From Tuctoria greenei (Eukaryota > Streptophyta > Magnoliopsida > Poales > Poaceae), in the NCBI GenBank assembly GCA_036927565.1, contig JAYESD010000005.1:89506301-89570300 (forward strand): a stretch of 64,000 bases of DNA. The letters run 5' to 3'. The notes under the pieces were generated by a model. It saw nothing but the letters and a program-made list of their open reading frames with translations, had not been told where the DNA came from and did no database searches. The position numbers were made by a program, and so were the translations under genes. Position 1 is the first letter of the stretch, and every line of letters starts with the position of its first letter. Positions 41,901 to 47,104 of the stretch are shown here, piece by piece.

Positions 41901-44031
41901 ACCAATGATGTCTGGACTTACAAAGCATCCCCAAAAGACTTCTTAGCAAGCAAAATCTACAACAACAACTACAGAGATACTACACCACCAACACCAATAT
42001 CCTGGATTTGGAAAACAAAGCTCACAAAGAAACTGAAAATCTTCTGCTGGCTTATTTTTCTGGACAGACTGAATTCTAGAAACCTACTCAGAAGAAAGAA
42101 GTATCAAATCGAAAACAATGACTACTCTTGCGTGCTATGCACCACGACAATGGAAGAACTCACATATCATCTGTTCTTTGAATGTGAGTTCAGTATGGCC
42201 TGCTGGGCGCCATACAAATCGGCGCCATACAAATCAACTGGAACCACAACCTGCCTTTTTTCACAACGATCCAAGAAGTCAAAAGAAGCTGGTCAGTACC
42301 GCTATTAATGGAAATCTTCATCACGGCAAGTTGGGAAATCTGAAAGCAAAGGAACGAACTAATCTTCAGGGGAACACCACCCTCACTCTCTACCTGGAAG
42401 AACTTCTTCCATAATACCCTCTCCTTACAATGTATTAGGTTACCACAACAGCAAAAAACTTGTATCTTACATTGACTAGCTAGTCTGAATTTCAACATTC
42501 CAAACTCTGAAATGTGAAATTTCACTCCCTTTGTAACCCGGTTCTAACTGTTCTGCAATCCCTGGATTGCCTTATATTTATTAATATAACACAGTCGGGG
42601 CTTCCCCTACTGTCTTTTCATCAAAAAAAAAAAACACTACTGTTTAGGGGAAAGCAACATGACCATTAACTTGCTTGGGACTAAAAGGCTTTGTTGCTCT
42701 TGTGAGTAAACTATTTAGCAAATTTCTAGAAAATCCATGCTCGCAAAACAAAGAAACAAACAGAATATGAAGCCTAAGCCATAGAAACAGTTCAGCATAC
42801 CTCGGAGGGGCCAAATAAGCACACCTTGAAGTTTCCATCAGCCAGTAACCGCAGTCTATTGCATCCAGCACAAAAGTGCTCTGTCATTGACGTGATAAAA
42901 GAAATTGTCCCAACATGTCCCTCAATCCTGAAATTTTTTGCAGTTTCCGTAGGGTGGTCTTGAAGTCTCTCTACACCTTTAAAACTTTGCCGCTGATACA
43001 AATGGGTGACATTGCATAAGAAATTACTAGTAGCTCACGTAATAAAATAAAATAAACAAAAGACTCTGTTATGATTCAACAAAGGAAGAACGTAATAGTG
43101 AACTTTTAAGAGGTGTACTTTACCATTTTGTCCAACATCTCTGCGTACGGAACTAGCTTCTTCACGTTCCAGACATTACCATCGAAGGGCATAAATTCAA
43201 TAAATCTAACATTGATGGGCTTGTGTCTGGTCAATTCAACAAAATTGCAGATTTCATCATCATTCATTCCTCGCATGATTACACAATTGACCTTGGCATA
43301 GAAAAAAGAAAGCAAAAAGAAATCAGCAAAAGTAAACAAATATGAGTATGATTCTGTGAAAAGAACATTTCTCCGGAAAAGCCTAAACGTATTCTGGAAA
43401 GCAAAAAAGTTACCTTTACAGGATTATATCCAAGTTCTATGGCAGCATCTATTGATTCCATGACCTTTGAGTGGCCTTTGCGCCTTGTCATGAATTCAAA
43501 CTTTGCAGGTACCAACGTATCCAAACTTATATTTAAAGCACTGAGTCCACATTCTTTCAGTTTTGGGAGCTTCTTAGAAAGAACGATACCATTTGTGGTT
43601 ATTGCAAGAGTTTTCAGTCCCTTCAAACGAGAAAGATGTAAACAAATATCTTCAATATCTTTTCTTATGGTGGGCTCTCCACCAGTTAATCTAATCTTAT
43701 CCACACCAGAAGTAACAAAAAGGTTAGCAATTCGAATTATTTCATCATGTGATAGAAGCTCAGACTTTGGTGTTAGTTCGACCCCTTCATCGGGCATACA
43801 GTATTGGCACCTCAGATTACATCGCTCGGTCAAGGAGATTCTCAGGTAATTGTGAAACCTCCCGAATGAATCAACAAGCATTTCTGATAATGATGGCATT
43901 TCCCTTGATGGAGTATCTGCTGTAGCAGCACAGGAGGTTGCATACATATTTGAGCACCTTTGGCTTTCAGTAGCTCTGATTGAGGAGGAAATGTTAGTGA
44001 AACATTGGAATCCTACCCTCACAGTATCAAC
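17901..44031 (-). CDS. CNX2: CNX2: GTP 3',8-cyclase (plant MoaA), 5' exon not found
   Basis: CNX2 is the mitochondrial radical-SAM enzyme that, with CNX3 (plant MoaC), converts GTP to cyclic pyranopterin monophosphate, the first step of molybdenum-cofactor synthesis. Five exons are visible on the minus strand: 43414-44031, 43124-43291, 42801-42992, 18317-18385 and 17901-17984. They encode 206, 56, 64, 23 and 27 residues, all in phase 0, with GT donors and AG acceptors. The SAM-binding 4Fe-4S motif CNLRCQYC, the TGGEP motif, the second cluster motif C-x2-C-x13-C (CAGCNRL to KVC) and the C-terminal HIGG all survive. Total visible length 376 residues is close to the known plant protein (about 390), so only a short N-terminal exon is missing. 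The fourth visible intron is about 24.4 kb of transposons. No stop or frameshift is seen in any exon. Confidence 0.9.
18317..18385 (-). CDS. CNX2: CNX2 exon after the giant intron (23 codons)
   Basis: Acceptor TTACAG|GTG, donor GCG|GTAGGT. Encodes VSLREPIRAGVDDAGLKEII then GAA, which continues the GPSE end of the exon at 42801 exactly as in MoaA proteins (GPSE-VSLR). This match, together with phase, is what links the two halves of the gene across 24 kb. Confidence 0.88.
19084..19089 (+). promoter_or_regulatory. Putative TATA box of the hAT transposase gene
   Basis: TATAAA just inside the GC-rich left subterminal region, about 600 bases upstream of the likely start ATG at 19690. Position and surroundings are plausible for the element's own promoter; not proven. 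Confidence 0.4.
19690..19783 (+). CDS. hAT transposase putative first exon
   Basis: ATG at 19690 opens MVADGEGTGSINEDL and an acidic GDDQDDDIAAG stretch, then a CAG|GTGATT donor. An acceptor TGTGTAG at 19901-19907 keeps phase into GVETLFGSLDA. Intron about 124 bp. The assignment rests on phase and on the acidic N-terminus often seen before the BED finger in plant hAT proteins. Confidence 0.5.
19908..21354 (+). pseudogene. hAT transposase: BED zinc finger and RNase-H-like core
   Basis: The transposase binds element ends and catalyses excision and insertion. The exon reads through a Lys/Arg-rich RKNKRKSK stretch and WDDLDE, then an in-frame TGA (20069) after which the protein continues in another frame from 20068. 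The BED finger C-x2-C...H-x4-H-x3/4-C (KCKHC to HLIRHVASC) spans the break. Conserved hAT core blocks follow: CLTSDIWSGNAKEDYLSAVF, LSITLDNASSN, RCACHIINL (the CxxH insertion motif) and DMDVRWNATYLML. The frame ends at 21354 by a second shift. Similar to RICESLEEPER/DAYSLEEPER-type proteins in architecture. Confidence 0.85.
21357..21929 (+). pseudogene. hAT transposase C-terminal dimerisation domain
   Basis: In a frame shifted relative to the upstream part, this region encodes LLNRDYNSYYNSVKTEL and then, after a Ser/Thr-rich linker, the hAT C-terminal dimerisation domain: ILTWWQEHKRTYPVLSILAK, VPVSTISSESAFS and RRRALTREHVEML. It ends with an acidic tail and TGA at 21927-21929. The catalytic Glu region should lie here. 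Except for the two frame breaks the protein is full length. Confidence 0.85.
22687..22964 (+). repeat. Orphan LTR with primer binding site, 278 bp
   Basis: Starts TGTTGAGTTTAACC, ends GAAATTCTAACA, and is followed by TTGGCAATCAGAGTC (22966-22980), a degenerate initiator-tRNA-Met primer binding site. A TATAAATAG box lies near 22881. No second copy is in the window. Its start and general plan resemble the LTR at 29172, suggesting a related family. Confidence 0.6.
22965..24789. mobile_element. GC-rich transposon-derived region, remnant of unknown element
   Basis: About 1.8 kb of GC-rich sequence between the orphan LTR and the copia fragment. The first ~100 bases could be leader of the LTR element (GGAGGGTGCCCCC). 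From about 23100 on, the minus strand carries a coiled-coil gag-like protein in pieces. No second LTR or terminal repeat could be found. Confidence 0.4.
23259..24304 (-). pseudogene. Coiled-coil, Ala/Glu-rich transposon protein fragment
   Basis: The minus-strand frame 23259-23675 starts near FFARLMQRDAEQSRCLRH and runs through AREELVQA/CEELVRA heptad-like repeats into AVAELAAARAGAEAARDDA, a long predicted coiled coil. Pieces at 23821-24063 and 24014-24304 (Ser/Pro/Val-rich) lie upstream on the same strand, separated by frame changes or introns. This resembles the coiled-coil region of putative gypsy-type/Transposase_28 proteins of grasses, an identification from memory of the family style, not a search. 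Confidence 0.4.
24790..25210 (+). repeat. Minisatellite-like coding linker (TSPxAPRAAP repeats)
   Basis: About a dozen degenerate ~33-36-bp units rich in GCGCCACGCGCGGC and GTCCCCGACG words, coding in one frame for APRAAPTSP-type repeats. The matching region of the copia element at 33020-33420 has the same repeats on the minus strand with a different order of units. Confidence 0.7.
25477..26160 (+). pseudogene. Copia reverse transcriptase fragment
   Basis: Contains RYKVRWVLRGFTQRPGIDYDETF, HHLDVKNTFFHG (catalytic Asp block) and LNKSLYGLKQAPRAWY, the canonical copia RT N-terminal half. After a frameshift near 25930 the frame 25928-26116 supplies LLLYVDDIVLTASS (YVDD) and FHHFLGVTVEH, and then an in-frame TAG at about 26114. 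A stop-riddled, non-functional RT. Confidence 0.8.
26153..26870 (+). pseudogene. Copia RNase H domain fragment
   Basis: Encodes CKPCSTPVE, RSLAGALQYLTFTRPDISYAV, YTDVDWAGCPDTRRSTSGY, SSAEAEYRAVANG and KHVEIDLHFVRE, the usual copia RT-connection/RNase H series. A TAG at 26786 interrupts before FADIFTKGLPSSLF and the terminal LNICRG. Confidence 0.8.
26895..27029 (+). repeat. 3' LTR of the truncated copia element, about 135 bp
   Basis: Follows the polypurine tract at 26882-26894 and starts TGTTAGACTATG. It contains TATATATTG near 26973 and ends CCTCCAATA; the family's other LTR ends ACAATA, so the unusual TA end is shared. Confidence 0.65.
27030..27480 (+). other. Acidic C-terminal coding remnant and Helitron-like 3' terminus
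   Basis: Directly after the copia LTR an open stretch reads SDSDEGSGEDDGGEESDP and ends at a TGA near 27117, an acidic tail like those of some plant transposases. About 350 bases on, GCAAAGCACAGGCGGTCAG followed by CTAGT (about 27447-27470) resembles a Helitron 3' end (GC-rich hairpin region, then CTAG with T). The left half is not present, so the copia element may have replaced it. Low certainty. Confidence 0.25.
27871..29177 (+). pseudogene. LINE ORF1, first part, with zinc knuckles
   Basis: ATG at 27871 opens a frame to 28521 with FRFAMASRHVGRMV and WRQEEDAWHSV, the style of the N-terminal domain of grass LINE ORF1. A long stop-rich stretch follows (28522-28960). The frame 28962-29177 contains CFRCLLPGHQAAFC, a CCHC knuckle, preceded by a related CFSPNHFAASC block. 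The coding line is cut at 29171 by the LARD-like element and resumes at 30891 with VWKPKYTQPPK. Confidence 0.65.
29172..29399 (+). repeat. 5' LTR of the LARD-like element
   Basis: 228 bp, TGTTGAAGTG to TTTCCAACA, with a TATATACAG box near 29330 and a run CTAGAGATTGGGGG conserved in the partner LTR. Confidence 0.8.
30431..30600 (+). repeat. Tandem GATGATGTGTTCGTC array, seven copies
   Basis: Seven near-copies of GATGATGTGTTCGTC start at about 30431, 30466, 30486, 30506, 30536, 30559 and 30586, separated by 5-20 variable bases. They sit just upstream of the polypurine tract of the LARD-like element. Confidence 0.85.
30665..30885 (+). repeat. 3' LTR of the LARD-like element
   Basis: 221 bp, TGTTGAAGTT to TTTCCAACT; the last base departs from the usual CA end of the partner LTR. 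The right GTGTC duplication follows at once. Confidence 0.8.
30891..31148 (+). pseudogene. LINE ORF1, middle part between two nested elements
   Basis: Open frame between the two guest elements: starts VWKPKYTQPPKL, is Pro/Thr-rich (LPPPYLSPPRS) and continues at 36137 beyond the copia element. Joined across both guests the LINE frame stays open, which supports the stated insertion points. Confidence 0.6.
31149..31264 (-). repeat. 3' LTR of the copia element, 116 bp
   Basis: On the minus strand it starts TGTTGGACTGTG-like (one base changed) and ends TTACAATA. Nearly identical to the partner at 36016, implying recent insertion. Confidence 0.85.
31301..32015 (-). pseudogene. Copia RNase H region
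   Basis: Frames 31782-32015 and 31301-31651 encode ADCKPCSTPVD, SSAEAEYRAVANG, KHVEIDLHFVRE and FADIFTKGLPSSLF, ending LNICRG at about 31305. This is the RNase H end of pol. Small frame changes at about 31650-31800 and 31930 separate it from RT. Read with the RT above, this half of pol is otherwise complete. Confidence 0.8.
32142..32640 (-). pseudogene. Copia reverse transcriptase
   Basis: Frame 32142-32468 carries LDVKNAFLHGTL, NKSLYGLKQAPWAW and LLLYVDDIVLTASS (YVDD). An in-frame stop lies immediately before LDVKNAF; upstream of it the frame holds the GVDYDETFSPVVKP block in the expected position. Active-site residues remain but the polyprotein is interrupted. Confidence 0.8.
32531..34150 (-). 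CDS. Copia integrase and repetitive linker, 539-residue open frame
   Basis: Integrase inserts the cDNA. The frame begins VIVDYFSHYSWTFPL (first catalytic Asp region). It continues with QCDNGREFDN (second Asp), SPHNGKAERMIRT (catalytic Glu), LRVFGCACYPN and CVFLGYSPDHKGYQCLD, then the ISRHVVFDE end of the integrase C-terminal region. It then runs through about a dozen TSPxAPRAAP repeats to PSQVHPMVTR and ALADPHWRRAMEEEYAAL, the start of RT. DDE residues are intact. The upstream HHCC zinc motif (HEPLCHAC) at about 34285 is in the next frame. Confidence 0.85.
   Translation of the reverse strand: MVIVDYFSHYSWTFPLRKKADTFVTLSHFFAWGSTQFGRTIRAVQCDNGREFDNSAFCDFLLSQGVQLRMSCPYTSPHNGKAERMIRTTNDVIRSLMFQASTPARYWAEALHTATNLINHLPTKAISAPTPHFALFGTPPLYDHLRVFGCACYPNLSATAPHKLAPRSTRCVFLGYSPDHKGYQCLDLTTCRILISRHVVFDESSFPFFTSSSDSVAELDSFFSTDPEAAPVQRPCVLPPTGYPPIVPRAAPASLMPPAVPRAAPTPPVAPRAAPVSSTPLAAPCATPTSPTLLAASRAAPASPTSPAAPHATPTSPATPRATLASPTSPAEPCAAPTSPVAPRAAPASPTSSALPHATLTSPTSPAAPRAAPASRYADPALVYQRRARVGVPTSSCIEPPVYHPPLLHRDPSQVHPMVTRHAARVLRPVERFSGVVLSSTTSPPPASSPISPIPSSIHSALADPHWRRAMEEEYAALLANRTWDLVPVLVVAMLSQASGYLRIRGRWMGLWRGTRPGGSFGASLSAPVSTTTRLSAQW
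33020..33420 (-). repeat. Minisatellite-like linker repeats in copia pol
   Basis: Degenerate ~33-36-bp tandem units coding TSPxAPRAAP on the minus strand (APTSPVAPRAAPASPT and variants). Same motif family as at 24790-25210. Confidence 0.8.
34332..35336 (-). CDS. Copia Gag C-terminus, protease and GAG-pre-integrase
   Basis: The 334-residue frame starts MWPLPAGVQQ, runs through an Ala/Pro-rich region, then WVVDSGASYHTTP, the aspartic protease active site, followed by SIVVGNGSVLPVTS. It ends with a GAG-pre-integrase stretch, TWHRRLGHPS. The protease Asp is intact. No CCHC zinc knuckle is seen. Confidence 0.8.
   Translation of the reverse strand: MWPLPAGVQQPLLSRLWPSMGLPIAPLPVVPLYTPGCTRPVHPAALGYGQPSATASGIAAFLAPVRAPPAVLLARAPPTAFLCASVARSAPLIPCDLVTTATCASASAAAAAWAPRAAAAPAPNPAATWAVPASHPAARLSALAYWASGNPVGQPASSVQRHNSPLTWDRQSLAPSFSALSLPPPGPDWVVDSGASYHTTPDIGILSSTRPLHPSSPSSIVVGNGSVLPVTSVDDSGLSGSFQLRDVLVAPDIIQHLLFVRRFTTDNHVSIEFDPFGLSVKDLTRRLLLRCESSGPLYTLRVPASASPTPFALTTTASSTTWHRRLGHPSAEVV
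35578..35967 (-). CDS. Copia Gag leader, Ala/Pro-rich
   Basis: Opens MAQPPLLLDGAPPAG downstream of the primer binding site and is almost wholly Ala/Pro/Gly. The expected UBN2 Gag domain does not follow, so a deletion between here and 35336 is likely. The relative at 61324 has a similar Pro-rich start. Confidence 0.5.
   Translation of the reverse strand: MAQPPLLLDGAPPAGPPPPPAPPPLSSRSRTAAAIPMLGDAAAAGPTGLGSAAAAAGPGGLGFAAAVPSSFAPDTAAASSPAPDAAASSAPAAVAPAPAALVPAAAAVVWPAPAPAPAPAVAGPPPTAT
36016..36131 (-). repeat. 5' LTR of the copia element, 116 bp
   Basis: On the minus strand it starts TGTTGGACTGTG and ends ACAATA, followed by TGGTATTAGG, a variant initiator-tRNA-Met primer binding site. Confidence 0.85.
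36137..37660 (+). pseudogene. LINE ORF1, last part
   Basis: After the copia element the LINE frame resumes; ATGGCAAACTTCCC (36179) is followed by FVPQGHLFIHDGG and RIPRLNLHFG, the grass LINE ORF1 C-terminal domain, with an in-frame TAG near 36203. A frame change near 36590 leads to WVMILGFHMDYQDVQHID. A poly-C/poly-A homopolymer (36940-36969) produces another shift. The tail (37008-37658) is Pro/Ser-rich. Not functional. Confidence 0.6.
38229..39917 (+). pseudogene. LINE ORF2: AP endonuclease and start of RT
   Basis: ATG at 38229 opens FLNWNIRGTND, CIQETN and GGSGGILIGWN, then TTIYGP. The motif expected as GDFN reads GNFD (near 38670), so the catalytic Asp/Asn pair is altered. A TAA at 38835 interrupts; the same frame reopens to 39917 with ERWTKMGDEPTKFF, GDKAPGPDGFNNRFYKAFW and CSLDFRPISLLNSSMKLIS, the fingers part of RT. 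A TAG at 39915 ends it before the palm. Confidence 0.75.
39918..40776 (+). pseudogene. LINE ORF2: RT palm (upstream of the MITE)
   Basis: In the same frame: LKLDFEKAFDMMEHDAIL (catalytic Asp), a TAG at 40080, GVQQGCTLSPALFV, then a poly-C run (40260-40273) that shifts the frame into QYADDMIITLQA (YADD) and KINLQKSALIPIN. It is cut at 40776 by the MITE within KWEQ; the same codon context continues at 41439. Confidence 0.75.
40777..41430. mobile_element. hAT-type MITE, 654 bp, 8-bp target duplication
   Basis: Inverted termini CAGTGTTATCCTAAACGG (left) and its complement (right) are perfect over 18 bases. GAGCAAAC is duplicated at 40769-40776 and 41431-41438. The ends and the 8-bp duplication place it in the hAT superfamily. 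Both subterminal regions are full of GTTTAAACG/CGTTTAAAC words; the middle is AT-rich and non-coding. Confidence 0.92.
41439..42310 (+). pseudogene. LINE ORF2 C-terminus with zf-RVT domain
   Basis: Continues from the 40776 break with TTPKKKGGIGLKKLK, then GSFWLKDIMSQW and WQDKW. A frame change near 41700 leads to ISWIWKTKLTKKLKIF and LDRLNSRNLL. The zinc cluster CVLC...HLFFEC (42130-42187) is the expected zf-RVT end. A 3' UTR and poly(A) follow. Confidence 0.75.
42801..42992 (-). CDS. CNX2: CNX2 exon with C-terminal 4Fe-4S cluster motif
   Basis: 64 codons between acceptor TATCAG|CGG and donor GAG|GTATGC. Contains FITSMTEHFCAGCNRLRL then KVCLFGPSE: the C-x2-C-x13-C motif that holds the GTP-binding second 4Fe-4S cluster of MoaA enzymes. 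The donor at 42800 opens the 24.4-kb intron; the LINE's poly(A) end lies only ~165 bases inside it. Confidence 0.92.
43124..43291 (-). CDS. CNX2: CNX2 internal exon (56 codons)
   Basis: Acceptor CCAAG|GTC, donor ATG|GTAAAG. Encodes VNCVIMRGMNDDEI and INVRFIEFMPFDGNVW, conserved MoaA blocks in the TIM-barrel part. Phase 0 at both ends fits the neighbouring exons. Confidence 0.92.
43414..44031 (-). CDS. CNX2: CNX2 exon with N-terminal 4Fe-4S radical-SAM motif
   Basis: 206 codons from an acceptor TTTGCAG|GTT to a donor AAG|GTAACT. It contains a presumed targeting region followed by FHNYLRISLTERCNLRCQYC (C-x3-C-x2-C, first 4Fe-4S cluster), then IRLTGGEP for SAM binding, and ends GYNPVK. There is no ATG in frame at its upstream edge; the codon there is TTG in the intron, so a further 5' exon supplies the start. 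Confidence 0.92.
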
Positions 44032-45569
44032 CTGCAAATTTGGTAAGCAGTTTAGAAGTGTCTGGGGAAAAGAATCAGAGAGAAATGGAATAACTTAACA
44101 ACATCATCATCATCAGAGGAAATACTAGCCAATGTCTCTATCAAGCCAAACCAAAAACATAATGGGAAACCTATATCTGTAATAAAAAGAAAGATGCAGA
44201 AGATCTAGAACATGTTCCATATTGGTTGACAACATGGTTAGGTCATTTTGAGTAATAACTAGTAATCCTTTTAAGTCCTGAACTACCTTACCCTCAATAA
44301 AAGCATAGATTAAGGAAGAATATTTTCATGCACTAGAACATTATGACCCACCATCAGTAGTTTCATATTAAAATGTTCAGAGCGATTCTTATAAGCTAAT
44401 AAGGGTGCATTTGGTTGGAGGGATGAATAGGGAGAGGACAGCATTACCACAGAACAGGAGCTCGTGTGGAACCTTGGATTTCTGGCGTAACAGCGGTGGA
44501 AGGTATAAAATACTCTAGCTGATCTTTTCTGATCCTTCTGCATCCTTCATTTTCAACTACCTACCCTCTCACTCCAGAGACCCTAGGTCACCGGTTCACT
44601 TACAGTCAACTAAATAAAAAAATGGAATAAAAAAATTCTTCCATTCTTTTTCTCTTTGGAGAAAAACCAAACTAAAACTTTTCAATTTAGCGGAACTAGG
44701 AATATTCCCTTACAGTGTGTTTGGTTCCTGGGACGAAGTGGGAACGGGTGGGGCGAGCCCATTGTTACTGGTGTCTGTTTTGAAGATTAGTAGTATGTTT
44801 TGAAGATTAGTGGAACTAGGAATATTCCCTTACAGTCTGTTTTGAAGAATATTCTCTTCAGATGCAAGACGAGCTCACCCAAAATTTGGCCGGACCACCT
44901 CATCCCACTTGCATGCTATGAGGCTTCCATCACTAAAGCCCTTCCTACCACGCCGACGAAGTAAGCCATGGCTGATGCAGGCGGGCACGACCATGTGGAC
45001 GTGAGCGGCGAGCAGCCCGAGGGCGGCAAACCCGCATGCCTACGCCTCCAGAACACCTAGGTTCTCCCTCACCTCCTTCATAGCCGCTCTTTGCACCTCG
45101 CCCTGCGTCCAATAAAACTGCTAAAACAACTTTGATAGCTTGTTGTCGATGAAGTGAGCCCAGAAACGAACCATAGTGATTACTACTACCAAGTCAAATC
45201 ACTCCGATTTAGGAGCTTGCCTGAGCATCAAACGTCGTGCAGACAATGACACAGGAGCTTGTGGCGGTGTCCACGGCGATGGACAACGGCAAAATGGTGG
45301 CCCTGCTGCTCATGCCGCCGCTGGCGCAACTGCTAGGAGGCATGCAACTTAGATGTTTGATAAAATGTGCGAGCTAAGATGAGGACGTGCCATAGCCAGA
45401 GACATGCATCATAGGTGTTTGATAAAATGTCTGAGTGGCAAGCAGCTAACAGAGAGATGTCATCCATTCTCATCCCTCTTCGTCTCTCCAATCAAACAAA
45501 AAACAAGCTTCATTCCATCCCTCCAACCAAACAAAAAATGGGACCATCTCAACCTTAAAAACAGGGATG
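44032..45569. other. Upstream intron/flank of CNX2 with MITE remnants; first exon not seen
   Basis: Contains GTGTTTGGTT-type MITE termini (about 44401 and 44715) and, to the right, their inverted counterparts (CCAACCAAACAAAAAATGGG near 45520), so an ~850-bp non-autonomous element probably spans 44715-45567 with its right end cut by the gypsy fragment. No exon that would supply the CNX2 start and join in phase 0 to 44031 was recognised. Confidence 0.4.
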
Positions 45570-45692
45570 AAAGCTTTCTTTGGGAGAAAGTATGGCCACA
45601 GAAATAAAGGAGGAAATAAATCAGAAGGAGTCAAGAAGGACTAAACACCTTTAGTAGAATCTGAGTAGGATTCAATTATGAGAGTCAGAATC
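45570..45692 (+). repeat. Deleted 5' LTR of the gypsy element
   Basis: AAGCTTTCTTTGGGAGAAAG onward matches the start of the LTR at 2121 for about 120 bases, but both the outer TGTTATGG and everything after CAGAATCTAA are missing. Directly after it lies the gag leader, so the LTR is truncated on both sides. Confidence 0.6.
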
Positions 45693-45736
45693 TAACCCAC
45701 CCACCCAAGAATTTTCTCTGATCAGATCGTGTAGCC

Positions 45737-46694
45737 ATGGCTGGGAGCAGTGATAGCGTCAAGGAAGTCGCCACGACACTATCCACCATCCTACAGGAGC
45801 TGACGGACTTGAAGCAAAACATGTCAACGATCCGAGCGGACGTGTCCAATAGTCAAGGGAGATCAGAACAGACTTACAGTGGCCGTTAATCATCCGCAAT
45901 CTAGCAAGATTGAGTCTACCATGTTCAACAAAGAAACCAAGGCGGAAACACATAGCAGTCACAACGCGATTCCAGTGCTACTCATCGCCATCACAAGCTG
46001 ATCTTTCCTTCATATGATGGTTCGGAAGATCCATTGCCATGGTTGAACCGTTGTGAGCTATTTTTTCGAGCACAAGAAACGCCTGAGGAAGGGAAGGTAT
46101 GGCTTGCTGCATTCTACATGAACGGTGATGCACAACAATGGTACCATCGTTTAGAACGCGACCAAGGGGTACCAACATGGCCACAGTTTGTTAAACTTGT
46201 TAATCAACGCTTTGGGCCACTAGCCCGAAGCAATCCATTGGGGGAATTGATTCAATTGCGCCGTGAAGGATCAGTAGCCGATCATCAATCCAAATTCCTT
46301 GCCCTTTTAGCACGCTGTGAAGACATGTCAGAAAAACAACAGATAGACATCTTTACAGTGGGGTTACGGGATCCATTGAGGATAGATGTGGAATTACAAA
46401 ACCCTTCGACATTGGAAGATGTTATGTCTCTGGCTAGAGCATATGAACGACGGATGGCAACAGCAGATGACGAGGCTATAGGGACAACTACACCAGCACC
46501 AAATTGCCAACAATATATTCGTCGTCCACCTCCAATAGCTTCATCTCGAACTGGACCACAACCCACAACAAACTACAGTTACACCATTGCCAGCAACCAA
46601 GGAACTAGCACCTGCAGCACCTCCGGCTGGTTCCCGGTTCAAGCGTCTTACTGCAGCAGAGATGACAACCAAGAGGGAACGGGGTGAATGCTAT
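45737..46694 (+). pseudogene. Ty3/gypsy gag, cut inside the zinc knuckle
   Basis: ATG at 45737 opens MAGSSDSVKEVATTLSTIL; a stop near 45890 and a frame change precede the long frame 46034-46687. That frame carries WLAAFYMNGDAQQWYHRL and WPQFVKLVNQRFGP, the retrotransposon Gag (PF03732-like) block. It ends in REAEMTT-like basic sequence and the first Cys of a knuckle, where a copia element enters after GCTAT (46690-46694). It resumes at 52356. Confidence 0.75.
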
Positions 46695-47096
46695 TGTTAG
46701 TTGCTGAATTTTTACTCTCATTGAAGAGAGGATGACACTAGAGAGTTAGGGCAATTTTCTTGTCTATTCCTCACACAATGTCATACCCTCCAAGGGGTTG
46801 GGGATACATATTTATAGCAGCCAAGGTGCTGCTGCTCTAGCTACTCTAAAAGCAGTCCAAGATGTCATACAAGCTACTGTCCTATAGATGCTAACAGCTG
46901 TCCTAAAAGCAGTTAAGATGTTGTTGTCCTAAAGATGCTAACAGTTGTCCTAGATGTTGTCCTCTAGTCTAAGATGTTGTTCTCTAGTCTAAGAGGAGTA
47001 CAACAAGGACCAATGACTAAGGTACAACAAACTAAGGACAACGGTACAAGAGACTAGAGGACAAAAGACCAAAGGACTACAAGACTTATTCCATCA
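46695..47096 (-). repeat. 3' LTR of copia A
   Basis: 402 bp, plus-strand start TGTTAGTTGCTG, end TTCCATCA. It carries repeated GATGCTAACAGYTGTCCTAA and GATGTTGTCCTCTAGTCTAA words near its middle. Confidence 0.9.
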
Positions 47097-47104
47097 TTCT
47101 CCCC

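Larger units (their letters stand above)
27682..42634 (+). mobile_element. L1-type LINE in the CNX2 intron, split by three nested insertions
   Basis: After removing the LARD-like element (29172-30885), the copia element (31149-36131) and the MITE (40777-41430) with their duplications, a LINE of about 7.6 kb remains with ORF1, ORF2 and a 12-A tail (42623-42634). An imperfect duplication CACTAYTGTTTA flanks it (27670-27681 and 42635-42646, one mismatch), which would set the 5' end; this edge is tentative. The element is in plus orientation, antisense to CNX2. Confidence 0.75.
18386..42800 (-). other. CNX2: Giant transposon-filled intron of CNX2, 24.4 kb
   Basis: Bounded by donor GTATGC (42795-42800) and acceptor TTACAG (18386-18391), both on the minus strand. 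Contents from low to high coordinate: hAT element, orphan LTR and gag-like fragment, truncated copia element, short acidic-tail remnant with Helitron-like terminus, and a LINE holding three nested insertions. Only about 0.45 kb next to 18386, ~0.27 kb near 22420-22686, a few hundred bases near 27480-27680 and ~0.15 kb next to 42800 may be original intron sequence. Confidence 0.85.

Noticed and set aside
42801..44031. A bacterial moaA gene or organelle/bacterial contamination
   Set aside because: The coding blocks are separated by GT/AG introns in consistent phase, have plant-type sequence context and sit among plant retrotransposons.
44310..44543. Minus-strand 77-residue frame as the first CNX2 exon
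   Set aside because: It overlaps MITE-like GTGCATTTGGTTGG sequence, has no plausible donor joining in phase 0 to 44031, and shows no targeting-peptide features.
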